Assembly (NCBI GenBank): GCA_026988525.1
Contig: JALSLC010000014.1
Span: forward strand, 1 to 56,960
Length of the DNA: 56,960 bases
Reading direction: 5' to 3'
Origin: Archaeoglobaceae archaeon
Lineage (GTDB): Archaea > Halobacteriota > Archaeoglobi > Archaeoglobales > Archaeoglobaceae
Shown: positions 44,450-52,543 of the stretch, in pieces
Layout: each line of letters starts with the position of its first letter
Numbering within the stretch: the first letter of the stretch is position 1
Notes under the pieces: generated by a model
The model's database searches: none
What the model was told of the DNA's origin: nothing
What the model saw: only the letters and a program-made list of their open reading frames with translations
Translations under genes and position numbers: made by a program

Positions 44450-45343
44450 TCATTTAGAATTCATTGCTATATCCATTATTGTATCCCAGGAATTCTCTAT
44501 TTCCTCTGCAGCTCTTCCTTTGAAAGGAAATTCTAACTTAGACATTTGTTCGGGGATACTATCATCAAAAGGTATTTTTCCAACTATCTCTATACCTTTT
44601 TCTTTACATAACCTTTCTATTTTATTGGAAACATCAATATTTAGGTCGAATTTGTTTATCATAACAACACTGCTGATTCTGAAGTGTTCTGTCAACTCTA
44701 AAACTCTTATCATATCGGATAAGCCAGATAGCGTTGGTTCAGCAACTACTATTGCCAAATCTGTATTTGCTAAGGATGCAATTACCGGACATCCTATTCC
44801 GGGAGCTCCATCGACAACTATTGCGGCAGCACCACTTTTTTCAGCCTCTACTTTAGCAAGCTCTTTCACTTCCATAACAAGTTTTCCACTGTTTTCTTCA
44901 CCGGGAAATAGAATTGCATGAACAAATGGACCCAATTTGGTTTCGGATATGTAAATTTTACCTCTTGTTTCCTCAATCATTTCTATTGCTTTTTCTGGAC
45001 ATGCATGATAGCAGAGAGCGCAACCTTCACAACTTGTTGAATCAATATAGTATCCGGAATCTTCAACTATAGCATCAAATCTGCAGAGTTCGTAACACAG
45101 ACCACAGTTTGTGCATTTACTTGAATCGATTTTTGCCTTCTTCATTCCAATAAACTCTTTTTCTTCTAAAATTTTTGGTTTTAGGAGTATATGTAAATTT
45201 GGAGCATCTACATCACAGTCGGCAAGAACTATTCTTCTAACTTTTGATATTCTATAAGCCAACTGTGCTGAAACCGTAGTTTTTCCGGTTCCGCCTTTAC
45301 CACTTATAATTGTCAATCTTAAAGGATTTTCAGCAGTTAGCAT
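44450..45343 (-). CDS. Ferredoxin-domain MinD/Mrp-family ATPase, second copy
   Basis: This 297-residue P-loop ATPase has the deviant Walker A ISGKGGTGKTTVSAQLA and the switch motif LADCDVDAPNLHILL. A ferredoxin insert (CTNCGLCYELCR and CEGCALCYHACP, about residues 76-110) interrupts the ATPase fold, and VVDGAPGIGCPVIASL follows. Such proteins come in adjacent pairs with a NifX-like protein and are thought to assemble or transfer iron-sulfur or metal clusters; the targets are not known. It begins nine bases after its paralogue on the minus strand. Confidence 0.9.
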   Translation of the reverse strand: MLTAENPLRLTIISGKGGTGKTTVSAQLAYRISKVRRIVLADCDVDAPNLHILLKPKILEEKEFIGMKKAKIDSSKCTNCGLCYELCRFDAIVEDSGYYIDSTSCEGCALCYHACPEKAIEMIEETRGKIYISETKLGPFVHAILFPGEENSGKLVMEVKELAKVEAEKSGAAAIVVDGAPGIGCPVIASLANTDLAIVVAEPTLSGLSDMIRVLELTEHFRISSVVMINKFDLNIDVSNKIERLCKEKGIEIVGKIPFDDSIPEQMSKLEFPFKGRAAEEIENSWDTIMDIAMNSK

Positions 45344-45351
45344 TGTATCAC

Positions 45352-46164
45352 CTACAAGATTTCAAGTATCCTATCGTATATCTCACCAAACATTTCTTTA
45401 TCTTTTATAAGTTCACCTTTTGAATATTTTTCTGCAAATTTTCTATCAAATGGTATTTTCCCAATTATCTCATAATTTTCTTTTTTACATCTCTCTTCGA
45501 TATTGTATGGAAGACCGTACTTATTTATCACTACTCCAAAAGGTTTTTTCAACTCTTTAACTACGTTTGCTGCAATTTTTAAATCGTGAAAGCTGAAAGG
45601 TGTAGGTTCAGCAACAAGTACAACGAAATCTGCTGTTTTAACACTCTCAACCATGGGGCAACTAGCACCCGGAGGACAATCAATTATAGCATTTTTTTCC
45701 ATATCTTTTTTCATTTCTTTTATAATTGGGACTGGCGATACTTCTCCTATGTCCATCTTTCCATAAGTTAATATACATTTTCCATTTTTATATACATCTA
45801 TTATTTCACCTATTTTTCTTTTTACTTCATCCATAGCTTTTTCTGGACATAGATACACACAAGCTCCACAGCTATGGCATATTTCGTGAAATATCATTAT
45901 AGAGTCTTTTAGTACAACGATTGCATTGTATTGGCAAACTTCTCTACAAACACCGCAGAGTGTGCAATTCTCCTTTACTTCAGGTACTGGCCTATATACA
46001 TCTCTGCTTTTTTCATTTCCTTTAAAAAAAATTTTGGCATTTGGCTCTTCAACATCAAAATCGTAGAGTTTTATGCCAGTAACAGCCGAAAGATTGGCGG
46101 AAACTGTAGTTTTTCCAGTACCTCCTTTACCAGAGGCTACTGCTATTTTCATTTTCACATCCAC
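45352..46164 (-). CDS. Ferredoxin-domain MinD/Mrp-family ATPase, first copy
   Basis: The 270-residue protein is a paralogue of the downstream ATPase. It has VASGKGGTGKTTVSANL, YDFDVEEPNAKIFF, ferredoxin motifs CTLCGVCREVCQ and CHSCGACVYLCP, and AIIDCPPGASCPMVESV. The shared architecture and adjacency suggest a heterodimer. Its start overlaps the tail of the NifX-like gene by 10 bases, so the three genes are translated together. Cluster delivery is inferred from the family. Confidence 0.9.
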   Translation of the reverse strand: MDVKMKIAVASGKGGTGKTTVSANLSAVTGIKLYDFDVEEPNAKIFFKGNEKSRDVYRPVPEVKENCTLCGVCREVCQYNAIVVLKDSIMIFHEICHSCGACVYLCPEKAMDEVKRKIGEIIDVYKNGKCILTYGKMDIGEVSPVPIIKEMKKDMEKNAIIDCPPGASCPMVESVKTADFVVLVAEPTPFSFHDLKIAANVVKELKKPFGVVINKYGLPYNIEERCKKENYEIIGKIPFDRKFAEKYSKGELIKDKEMFGEIYDRILEIL

Positions 46165-46577
46165 CCTCTACCCATCCCTCTTCCGCCACCTCTTCCTCTG
46201 CCCATACCTCTACCCATGCCTCCTCCTTTACCGGGTGATGCCACAGTTTCAAGTTCTCCATTAAGCAGTTTTTCTATAGCATCTCTAACTTTAAGACCTG
46301 CGGCATCGTAAACATTTATTCCAGCTGAGGATAATACGTTAAACGCATTGGGACCAACTCTTCCAGTAAGTACTGAAGAAACACCCTTTTCTATCATTAG
46401 CTGTGCTGCCGCTATTCCGGCTCCACCGCTTGCTGCTGCGTTATCGTTTTTCACAACTTCTACATCCAAAATTTTTCCATTATCTACCTCGACGATAGTA
46501 AAGTAAGGTGCTCTGCCAAATATATCTATAATCGTATCGTCGAGTCCACCTTTTACTGTTGTAGCCGCTATTTTCAT
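46155..46577 (-). CDS. NifX/NifB-type metal-cluster-binding protein with Gly-Met-Arg tail
   Basis: From ATG 46577 the product has 140 residues. It contains the dinitrogenase iron-molybdenum cofactor domain (IAATTVKGGLDDTIIDIFGR, noted by DDTIIDIFGRAPYF, and VLTGRVGPNAFNVLSSAGI). A tail of about 25 residues made of Gly, Arg and Met (GGGMGRGMGRGRGGGRGMGR) follows. Domain members bind Fe-S or Fe-Mo clusters; nitrogenase genes are absent, so it is a general cluster carrier. A TTG at 46592 would add five residues. A TATA-like ATTTAAATAAT lies just upstream. Confidence 0.88.
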   Translation of the reverse strand: MKIAATTVKGGLDDTIIDIFGRAPYFTIVEVDNGKILDVEVVKNDNAAASGGAGIAAAQLMIEKGVSSVLTGRVGPNAFNVLSSAGINVYDAAGLKVRDAIEKLLNGELETVASPGKGGGMGRGMGRGRGGGRGMGRGWM

Positions 46578-46639
46578 GTTTCCACAGTACAATGTTCCAT
46601 TATTTAAATTTTAGGGTAGCCGAAAATAATATGACATGT

Positions 46640-47905
46640 TTAACGTTTTAAAATGATTGCTACTCCCATTCCACCACCTACGCATAGAGTAGCTAATCCA
46701 TATTTTGCATTTCTTCTTTGCATTTCGTGAATTAAAGTTACAGTAATTCTTGCTCCAGTAGCACCTATTGGATGTCCTAAGCTAATACCACTTCCATTTA
46801 CGTTTACTATATTCATCTTGTCTTCTAATTCAAGCTCTTTTATACAAGCTATAGCTTGTGCCGCAAAAGCCTCATTTAATTCAAATAGGTCTATATCATC
46901 TATACTTAATCCTGCCTTTTCTAAGGCCATTTTTACAGCTGGAACTGGAGATAACCCCATATATGCAGGATCTATTGCTGAGCAAGCGTAGGAAACTATT
47001 TTTGCCATTGGTTTTAGTTTTAAATCCTTAGCGTAGTCTTCATCCATAATAAGCAATGCAGCAGCACCATCATTAATTCCGCTTGCATTTCCAGCAGTAA
47101 TAGTTCCATCCTTTTTGAAAACTGGTGGTAGCTTAGATAGTTTTTCTAAGCTTGTGTCTCTTCTTGGATGTTCATCTATATTTACAATACCTTTCTTTGT
47201 AGTTACTGGTACTATTTCTTCTTCAAATTTTCCACTATCTATAGCAGATATTGCTCTTTTGTGGCTTTCATACGCAAGTTTATCTTGTTCTTCTCTACTT
47301 ATGTTGTACTTTTCTACTATGTTTTCAGCTGTTAACCCCATGTGGTATCCGTAAAATTTCTCCCACAAACCATCAAAAACCATTAGATCTACTATTTCAC
47401 TATTAAACATCCTATAACCCCATCTCGCCTTTGTGAGAGCATAAGGTGCATTACTCATCGATTCCATTCCTCCAGCTATTACTGCTTTACACTCCCCGCA
47501 CTCTATACTTTGGCTGGCAAGAATTATGGATTTGAGACCACTACCACAAACCATGTTTACTGTATAAGCATACACAGTTTTTGGTATTCCAGCGTATATT
47601 GCAGCCTGTCTGGCAGGATTTTGCCCTTGAGAAGCTTGCAGAACATTCCCCATTACCACGCATCCAATATCTATCTCTTTTCCGTTTGCTATGTCACACT
47701 TTAGTTTTTGATAGTATTCGTCAAGAAAACAATTTTTATCGAGTTTTGATGGATAGTACTTGTAGCTTTCAATTGGAATAATGTTTAATTTTTTCAACAA
47801 ACCCTCTATAGCTATACTTCCAAGTTCGTAAGCCTGTAAATCTTTAAGTGAACCACCGAATTTACCTACTGGAGTTCTAACAGCTCCGACAATTACAGCC
47901 CCCAT
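46640..47905 (-). CDS. Acetyl-CoA C-acetyltransferase (thiolase) with a 30-residue insertion
   Basis: The 421-residue thiolase has the acylation Cys in NMVCGSGLKSI, NEAFAAQAIACI, GHPIGATGARI and the C-terminal LCVGGGMGVAIIL Cys. It condenses or cleaves acetyl-CoA and acetoacetyl-CoA or longer acyl groups. Family members are about 390 residues; here about 30 extra residues (about 43-76, with YKYYPSKLDKN and DEYYQKLKCDI) lie between LLKKLNI and GCVVMGNVLQAS. The typical archaeal thiolase partner (DUF35/HMG-CoA synthase) is not next to it, which favours a bacterial-type catabolic enzyme. It is 73 bases after the transporter gene on the same strand. Confidence 0.93.
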   Translation of the reverse strand: MGAVIVGAVRTPVGKFGGSLKDLQAYELGSIAIEGLLKKLNIIPIESYKYYPSKLDKNCFLDEYYQKLKCDIANGKEIDIGCVVMGNVLQASQGQNPARQAAIYAGIPKTVYAYTVNMVCGSGLKSIILASQSIECGECKAVIAGGMESMSNAPYALTKARWGYRMFNSEIVDLMVFDGLWEKFYGYHMGLTAENIVEKYNISREEQDKLAYESHKRAISAIDSGKFEEEIVPVTTKKGIVNIDEHPRRDTSLEKLSKLPPVFKKDGTITAGNASGINDGAAALLIMDEDYAKDLKLKPMAKIVSYACSAIDPAYMGLSPVPAVKMALEKAGLSIDDIDLFELNEAFAAQAIACIKELELEDKMNIVNVNGSGISLGHPIGATGARITVTLIHEMQRRNAKYGLATLCVGGGMGVAIILKR

Positions 47906-47978
47906 GGTAGATAGTTGATTTTAGGTATGATATATTTTTTCGACATTTTTAATTTTTAAAATAGTTGATTGACGAATT

Positions 47979-49061
47979 CTATCTGAAGAAAACTATGTAC
48001 GTTGCAGTTAAAGTTATGAGAAAGTAAACAATTGAATACTTCTGAAAATTTTTTAAAAAATTGTTTTTTGTATATCTTAGGGATATTAAGTTTGCAAGGG
48101 AAGCCAAGATCAAACCATTCCCACCCATATTAACGCCGTAACTTATAGCTCTCCAGTTTGATGAAAATTTTGTTATTAACATCGTGGCAGGTACGTTACT
48201 CATAATTTGCGACAAAATAGCTGAAATAAGAAAAACGTTGGAACTGTTTAAGTTTATACTTTCTAAGAGTGTTTTAATTATTTTTAGCTTAGATATACAA
48301 CCAACGTCTATGAACATAAGAATGAATATAACTATTAGCGCCCAATCAACTTTTCTTAAAATATCTCTGTAAAAAATTGCAAAAAATATGGTTGTAGAAA
48401 GAAAAGCATACAGCTCAAGTTTAAGCTCTAAGGCAGCTATATACAGTATGCAGAGAGCCACTGAAACAATTGAAAGGTTTCTATTTACTTTTGTAGTTTT
48501 CAATCTCTTCATTTTTAACTCGACGTTTTTGAAACTAAAAAAAACAAAAAAGAGTAAAAATAGTGTGCATAGAGCTACAAGTGGCAACATTTCCATGCAG
48601 AAGCCAAAGAAAGACACACCCCAAAGGTACCACAAAAACAGATTTTGTGGATTTCCTATTGGAGTTAAAGCAGATCCAACGTTTACGGCTATAGTTTCAA
48701 AAATTATAAATCTCTCTAAGTTGACTTCAGTTATATCTGATATTGTTAAAGTCATAGGTACTAACACAAGTAAAGTTATATCGTTTGTTATAATTGCAGA
48801 AAGAGACATCGATAAAAAAATTAATAAAAAAGCCAATTTTCTTTCACTTCCTACCTTATATACAGCTCTTTTTGAAATAAGGTGTAGAATACCACTCTCC
48901 TTTATACTCGTAGTTACAACGATCAACCCAGCTAATGAAATTATAGTTTTCCAATCTACAAATTTCCAGTAATTTTTAACTTCTTCTGGTTTTAAAATTA
49001 CAAATATTATAGCTATTGCTACTAATACTGTGAATACGGGGTCTTTTTTAATTAATTTCAC
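47979..49061 (-). CDS. ArsB/CitT-type anion transporter (ion transporter superfamily)
   Basis: The 360-residue protein has roughly ten hydrophobic spans. It shows the family hairpin motifs SAIITNDITLLVLVPMT and SALTPIGNPQNLFLWYLWG in the first half and SNVPATMLITKF with GVNMGGNGLILASLANLI in the second. This is the duplicated ArsB/NhaD/CitT arrangement. The substrate may be arsenite, a carboxylate, phosphate or sodium, and cannot be decided. It is shorter than most members (about 400-430). It is divergent from a PhoU-like regulator with inverted repeats between them. Confidence 0.88.
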   Translation of the reverse strand: MKLIKKDPVFTVLVAIAIIFVILKPEEVKNYWKFVDWKTIISLAGLIVVTTSIKESGILHLISKRAVYKVGSERKLAFLLIFLSMSLSAIITNDITLLVLVPMTLTISDITEVNLERFIIFETIAVNVGSALTPIGNPQNLFLWYLWGVSFFGFCMEMLPLVALCTLFLLFFVFFSFKNVELKMKRLKTTKVNRNLSIVSVALCILYIAALELKLELYAFLSTTIFFAIFYRDILRKVDWALIVIFILMFIDVGCISKLKIIKTLLESINLNSSNVFLISAILSQIMSNVPATMLITKFSSNWRAISYGVNMGGNGLILASLANLISLRYTKNNFLKNFQKYSIVYFLITLTATYIVFFR

Positions 49062-49264
49062 AATTCAGAACTTATAATATAGATTAATAAATGTGTCTTC
49101 TGAAAGTATTTTTTCTAAATAAAATTAGAACTGAATGTGGTTTGGTATTAGATAATTATTTTAGAAATTAACAAACTATATTTAATTTTTCTAAAATAAA
49201 TTAATATTATATATACAAAAATCATAAGCAAAAGACTTATAATAGTATTAAGATAGCAAAAATT
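49062..49264. promoter_or_regulatory. Divergent promoter region with two inverted repeats
   Basis: The 203-base gap holds a 12-base inverted repeat: TTATTTTAGAAA at 49156-49167 and its exact complement TTTCTAAAATAA at 49188-49199, with a 20-base loop. A second repeat TTCTAA-ATAAAA-TTAGAA lies at 49113-49130 and uses the same TTAGAA core. A TATA-like ACTTATAATAG (about 49233-49243) is about 25 bases before ATG 49265, implying a leaderless transcript. The layout suits a dimeric regulator acting on both genes. Confidence 0.65.
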
Positions 49265-50167
49265 ATGGAAATTAGAAAACTACAGCTTATTGGCGGCTCA
49301 AGTTACATGGTGAGCCTGCCAAAAAGCTGGGTAGATGCAAACTCTTTGAAAAAAGGTGATGAATTAATATTACATGTTGATTCTAGGTATATACGCATTC
49401 ATCCAAAGAATGTTCATCACATCTTAAGAGGTAAAATAAAATTACCGAGATGTGATTATAACTTTTTAAAAAGGTTTATGCACTCTGTTTATGTTCAAGG
49501 ATTGGATGAAATAATCCTTGAGGGAGATTTTAACAATTGTTCTATAATGAGAATAAGTGATATTGTGAGGAACTTAATGGGTCTTGAAATAATTGATGCA
49601 AGTGAAAACAGAGTTATTTTAAAATGTATAGCTGAAGCTAACTTAGATGAAATTATGAACAGACTCTCTCAAATAGTTTCGAACATGTTTCAATTATTGA
49701 AAAAAGGATTGAAAAAAAGAGATTCGAGGGAGTTTAAAGATATTATAAAATTGGAGAGAGATGCTGACAGAATGTATATTCTATCAGTCAGGAAAGTAAA
49801 TAAACTATTAAAAGAGTTTTCATGCCCAACAGATTGGGACGAATTAAGATTTATGCTTGGTGTAAGAACTATATCTAAGCACATGGAAGATATAGCAGAT
49901 TTAGTTTACAGTTTCTCAGTTAAAGCTTCTGTAAATCCTGATGGTTTTTCTACATATATTCCAGTAATTTCTGAGGCTAAGAGACTTTTTGAAAATGCAT
50001 ACTGTTCTTATGTCAATAGTGATGTAAATCTTGCAGAAGAAACGATAAATGCAGCAGAACAATTACAAAAAGTTGCAAGTGGAGAATTACTATGTATTTC
50101 AATGCAGATAAGAGGTATTTGTGAAGTTGCATTTAACAAGGCTGTTAGAGAAAGTTTTGAAGTTTAG
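49265..50167 (+). CDS. AbrB-PhoU phosphate-uptake-type regulator
   Basis: The 300-residue protein has an N-terminal AbrB/SpoVT swapped-hairpin DNA-binding domain (LIGGSSYMVSLPKSWVDANS, about 8-27) and then helical PhoU-type repeats (EFKDIIKLERDADRMYILSV, noted by LERDADRMYI, and GVRTISKHMEDIADL). This is the usual archaeal PhoU-like regulator, which controls phosphate or related transport in species where it has been studied. No pst genes are adjacent; instead an ArsB/CitT-type transporter faces it. Regulation of that transporter is inferred from the layout. Confidence 0.87.
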   Translation: MEIRKLQLIGGSSYMVSLPKSWVDANSLKKGDELILHVDSRYIRIHPKNVHHILRGKIKLPRCDYNFLKRFMHSVYVQGLDEIILEGDFNNCSIMRISDIVRNLMGLEIIDASENRVILKCIAEANLDEIMNRLSQIVSNMFQLLKKGLKKRDSREFKDIIKLERDADRMYILSVRKVNKLLKEFSCPTDWDELRFMLGVRTISKHMEDIADLVYSFSVKASVNPDGFSTYIPVISEAKRLFENAYCSYVNSDVNLAEETINAAEQLQKVASGELLCISMQIRGICEVAFNKAVRESFEV

Positions 50168-50229
50168 AGCTCAGAACTCAATACCCTCATCATCGATTGA
50201 CTCAGAGGGGCCCACTCATCATCGCTCAT
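50165..50229 (-). ncRNA. C/D box sRNA (2'-O-methylation guide)
   Basis: On the minus strand the order is complete. Box C ATGATGA (50222-50216) is followed by the guide GTGGGCCCCT and box D' CTGA (50205-50202). An eight-base spacer then leads to box C' ATGATGA (50193-50187), the guide GGGTATTGAGTT and box D CTGA (50174-50171). GAGC before box C pairs with GCTC after box D to form the terminal stem. Archaeal C/D sRNAs of about 60 bases look exactly like this. By the fifth-base rule the D guide would methylate a C in a target AACUC and the D' guide a G in AGGGG; the target RNAs are not identified. Confidence 0.88.
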
Positions 50230-50334
50230 TTTAAAGTTGTTTTTCGTTTTAATTAGTTTTGGTTTAATTAGCATTGCAAGTTTTGTTTAATTAATTAAAA
50301 AACTTTTTTAAGCAGTATTACGTTCTTGAGTTCT
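50230..50334 (+). promoter_or_regulatory. argG upstream region with repeated TTTAATTA
   Basis: TTTAATTAG occurs at about 50248-50256 and 50263-50271, and TTTAATTAA at about 50286-50294 within TTAATTAATTAA. AAAAACTTTTTTAAGC (about 50297-50312) is the best TATA-like stretch before ATG 50335. The repeats could be an operator, for example for an arginine-responsive regulator, but they are also a plain AT-rich motif. Confidence 0.4.
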
Positions 50335-51528
50335 ATGAGTAAAGTGGTTCTATCTTACTCTGGTGGCTTGGACACAACAGTTTGCATACCTTTACTCAAA
50401 GAAAATTATGGCTTTGATGAAGTTATCACTGTAACTGTTGATATTGGTCAGCCGGAGGAAGATATAATAGTTGCAGAAAAAAAAGGTAGTAAGTATGCTG
50501 ATAAACACTACACTATCGATGCTAAGGAAGAATATGTAAAGGCTCTTTTTCAGCTTATAAAAGCAAATGGTGATTACGAAGGATACGTTCTCGGAACAGC
50601 TCTGGCTCGACCGATTATAGCTGAAAAGATAGTTGAAATAGCTAAAAAAGAGGGTGCAGAGGCAATAGCACATGGTTGTACGGGTAAAGGCAATGACCAA
50701 CTCAGATTTGAAAACATATTTTTCCAGTACGGATTTAAGGTAATTGCTCCAATGAGGGAGCTAAACTTGACGAGAGAGTGGGAAATTGAGTATGCACAAA
50801 AGCATGGTATTGAAGTTCCTGTTACAAAAGATAAACCTTACAGTATAGATGAAAATTTGTGGAGCAGGAGTGTAGAAGGCGGAAAACTTGAGGACCCTTC
50901 ATATATACCTCCTGAGGATATATATGAATGGACTTGCAATCCGAAAAAAGCACCAGAAGAACCAGAAATAATTAAAATAGAGTTTGAAAAAGGAGTTCCT
51001 ATATCCATAAATGATGAAAAAATGGATGGTTTGAGTTTAATAAAAACTTTAAATAAAATTGCTGGAAATCATGGAGTTGGTAGAACGGATATGGTTGAAG
51101 ATAGAGTTCTTGGATTTAAGGCAAGAGAGAATTATGAACATCCAGCAGCCACCGTTCTTATTACAGCACATAAAGATTTGGAAAAACTTGTTTTAAGTAG
51201 AAGAGAGCTTAAGTTTAAGTCAATAGTTGAAAGTGAGTGGGCAGAACTTGTTTACTATGGACTAACTAATGATCCGTTGTTTAAAGATTTAAATGAATTC
51301 ATAGATTCAACTCAGGAAAGAGTTAGCGGATGGGTTAAAGTTAAGCTCTTTAAAGGAAGTGTTATGCCCGTAGCTAGGTATTCTCCGTATTCTCTCTACA
51401 GAGAAGATTTAGTTTCGTTTGATAAAAAAGGAATAGACCAAAAGTACGCTGAAGGCTACTCAATGTTTCATGGACTGCAAGGTAGGATATACAAAAGCTT
51501 AAAAATTATTGAAGACCGAGAACCTTAA
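50335..51528 (+). CDS. argG: Argininosuccinate synthase
   Basis: ArgG condenses citrulline and aspartate with ATP in arginine synthesis. The 397-residue protein has the PP-loop [40 protein letters not shown] and [15 protein letters not shown] 50335 fits the family start; a TTG at 50326 would add three residues, and no ribosome site is present at either, so the message may be leaderless. It stands alone with the sRNA upstream, and its end overlaps the convergent DRTGG gene by 23 bases. Confidence 0.97.
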   Translation: MSKVVLSYSGGLDTTVCIPLLKENYGFDEVITVTVDIGQPEEDIIVAEKKGSKYADKHYTIDAKEEYVKALFQLIKANGDYEGYVLGTALARPIIAEKIVEIAKKEGAEAIAHGCTGKGNDQLRFENIFFQYGFKVIAPMRELNLTREWEIEYAQKHGIEVPVTKDKPYSIDENLWSRSVEGGKLEDPSYIPPEDIYEWTCNPKKAPEEPEIIKIEFEKGVPISINDEKMDGLSLIKTLNKIAGNHGVGRTDMVEDRVLGFKARENYEHPAATVLITAHKDLEKLVLSRRELKFKSIVESEWAELVYYGLTNDPLFKDLNEFIDSTQERVSGWVKVKLFKGSVMPVARYSPYSLYREDLVSFDKKGIDQKYAEGYSMFHGLQGRIYKSLKIIEDREP

Positions 51529-52534
51529 TTATAGTATCTATATCTACGTAGTGCTCCACTATTTCTTTAAATCTTTTTAGCTTTTTCTCACCTCTAATTC
51601 TTACTCTACCAAAAGCTTTACCAAGTTTTTCAGCTGTTGAGAGAGTATCTTCTTTTACGAGAATAATTGGAACACCATGTTTTTCAGCTAATCCAATTAT
51701 TGTGGAAGGCGGCTCTAAATTTCCAGTTAATATTAAACATTTTATCCCAGCATCAATGGCTACAGCATGTAAATCAGCTCTATCTCCTCCAGTAATCACA
51801 GCTGAATTTCTCGATCTCCTGAAATAGCTACTTGCAGTTTGTGGAGACATAGCTCCAATTAGATAGTTCTCTATTAGTACGTCCTCCTGAGGTTCAACTA
51901 AATAAATCCCGTTTAGAGCTTTTCTTATTTCTTCCACAGTTAAACCAGCAAGCATTTCATCTTTTGGAAGCATTCCAACAAGTTTAATTCCATTAGGCTC
52001 TAGTATTTTAGAGGCAATTGTTCCAAAGTACGTTCTTTTAAAGCCAGTCACTAAATTTATAATTGCCATCATGTCACCCATTATTTTTGATGCAGACAGT
52101 AACCTATCTATTGTGAAATCTCCTATGTACTTTGCCACCATTAGTATTTTGGAGGAAAGCATGGATGAAACATCTATATCGCTTAAACCTACCGCTTCTC
52201 CAGCAAAGTATCCCATAGATCCTTCTATGAATACAACGTCTTTATTTTTTGCAATTTCTGAAAAAGAATCTATAACCTTCTTCCTTAATTCAACTGGGTC
52301 TGATGAGAGCATGAATTCGGCGTAACTTTCTATTTTTATGGGACAAATTAGCTCTTCATCATCTTTAAGTGAGAGTATATCTCTTATAACTTCTACATCC
52401 ACATCATCAAAAGTTGAAAAGGGCTTAAAGTACCCTATTTTGTAGCCTCTCTCTACAAATATATTTCCGAGAGCAGAAATTATTCCACTTTTTCCAGAGT
52501 ACTCATCTATTGATGAAACGAGCAAACTTTTCAT
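51506..52534 (-). CDS. BioD-like P-loop plus DRTGG-domain protein (phosphotransacetylase N-terminal type)
   Basis: The 342-residue protein has a BioD/CobQ-like P-loop domain ([29 protein letters not shown]) and a C-terminal DRTGG domain ([40 protein letters not shown]). It equals the N-terminal region of long phosphotransacetylases without the catalytic domain, a known archaeal stand-alone form. The DRTGG domain resembles nucleotide-sensing CBS-linked modules. It starts nine bases after the ADP-forming acyl-CoA synthetase, so a role in controlling acetyl-CoA/acetate flux is likely but unproven. Confidence 0.87.
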   Translation of the reverse strand: MKSLLVSSIDEYSGKSGIISALGNIFVERGYKIGYFKPFSTFDDVDVEVIRDILSLKDDEELICPIKIESYAEFMLSSDPVELRKKVIDSFSEIAKNKDVVFIEGSMGYFAGEAVGLSDIDVSSMLSSKILMVAKYIGDFTIDRLLSASKIMGDMMAIINLVTGFKRTYFGTIASKILEPNGIKLVGMLPKDEMLAGLTVEEIRKALNGIYLVEPQEDVLIENYLIGAMSPQTASSYFRRSRNSAVITGGDRADLHAVAIDAGIKCLILTGNLEPPSTIIGLAEKHGVPIILVKEDTLSTAEKLGKAFGRVRIRGEKKLKRFKEIVEHYVDIDTIIKVLGLQ

Positions 52535-52543
52535 ACCACCACC

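Noticed and set aside
48388-48972. 194-codon open frame antisense to the anion transporter
   Set aside because: Explained by the composition of membrane-protein codons on the other strand; no motif or start signal.
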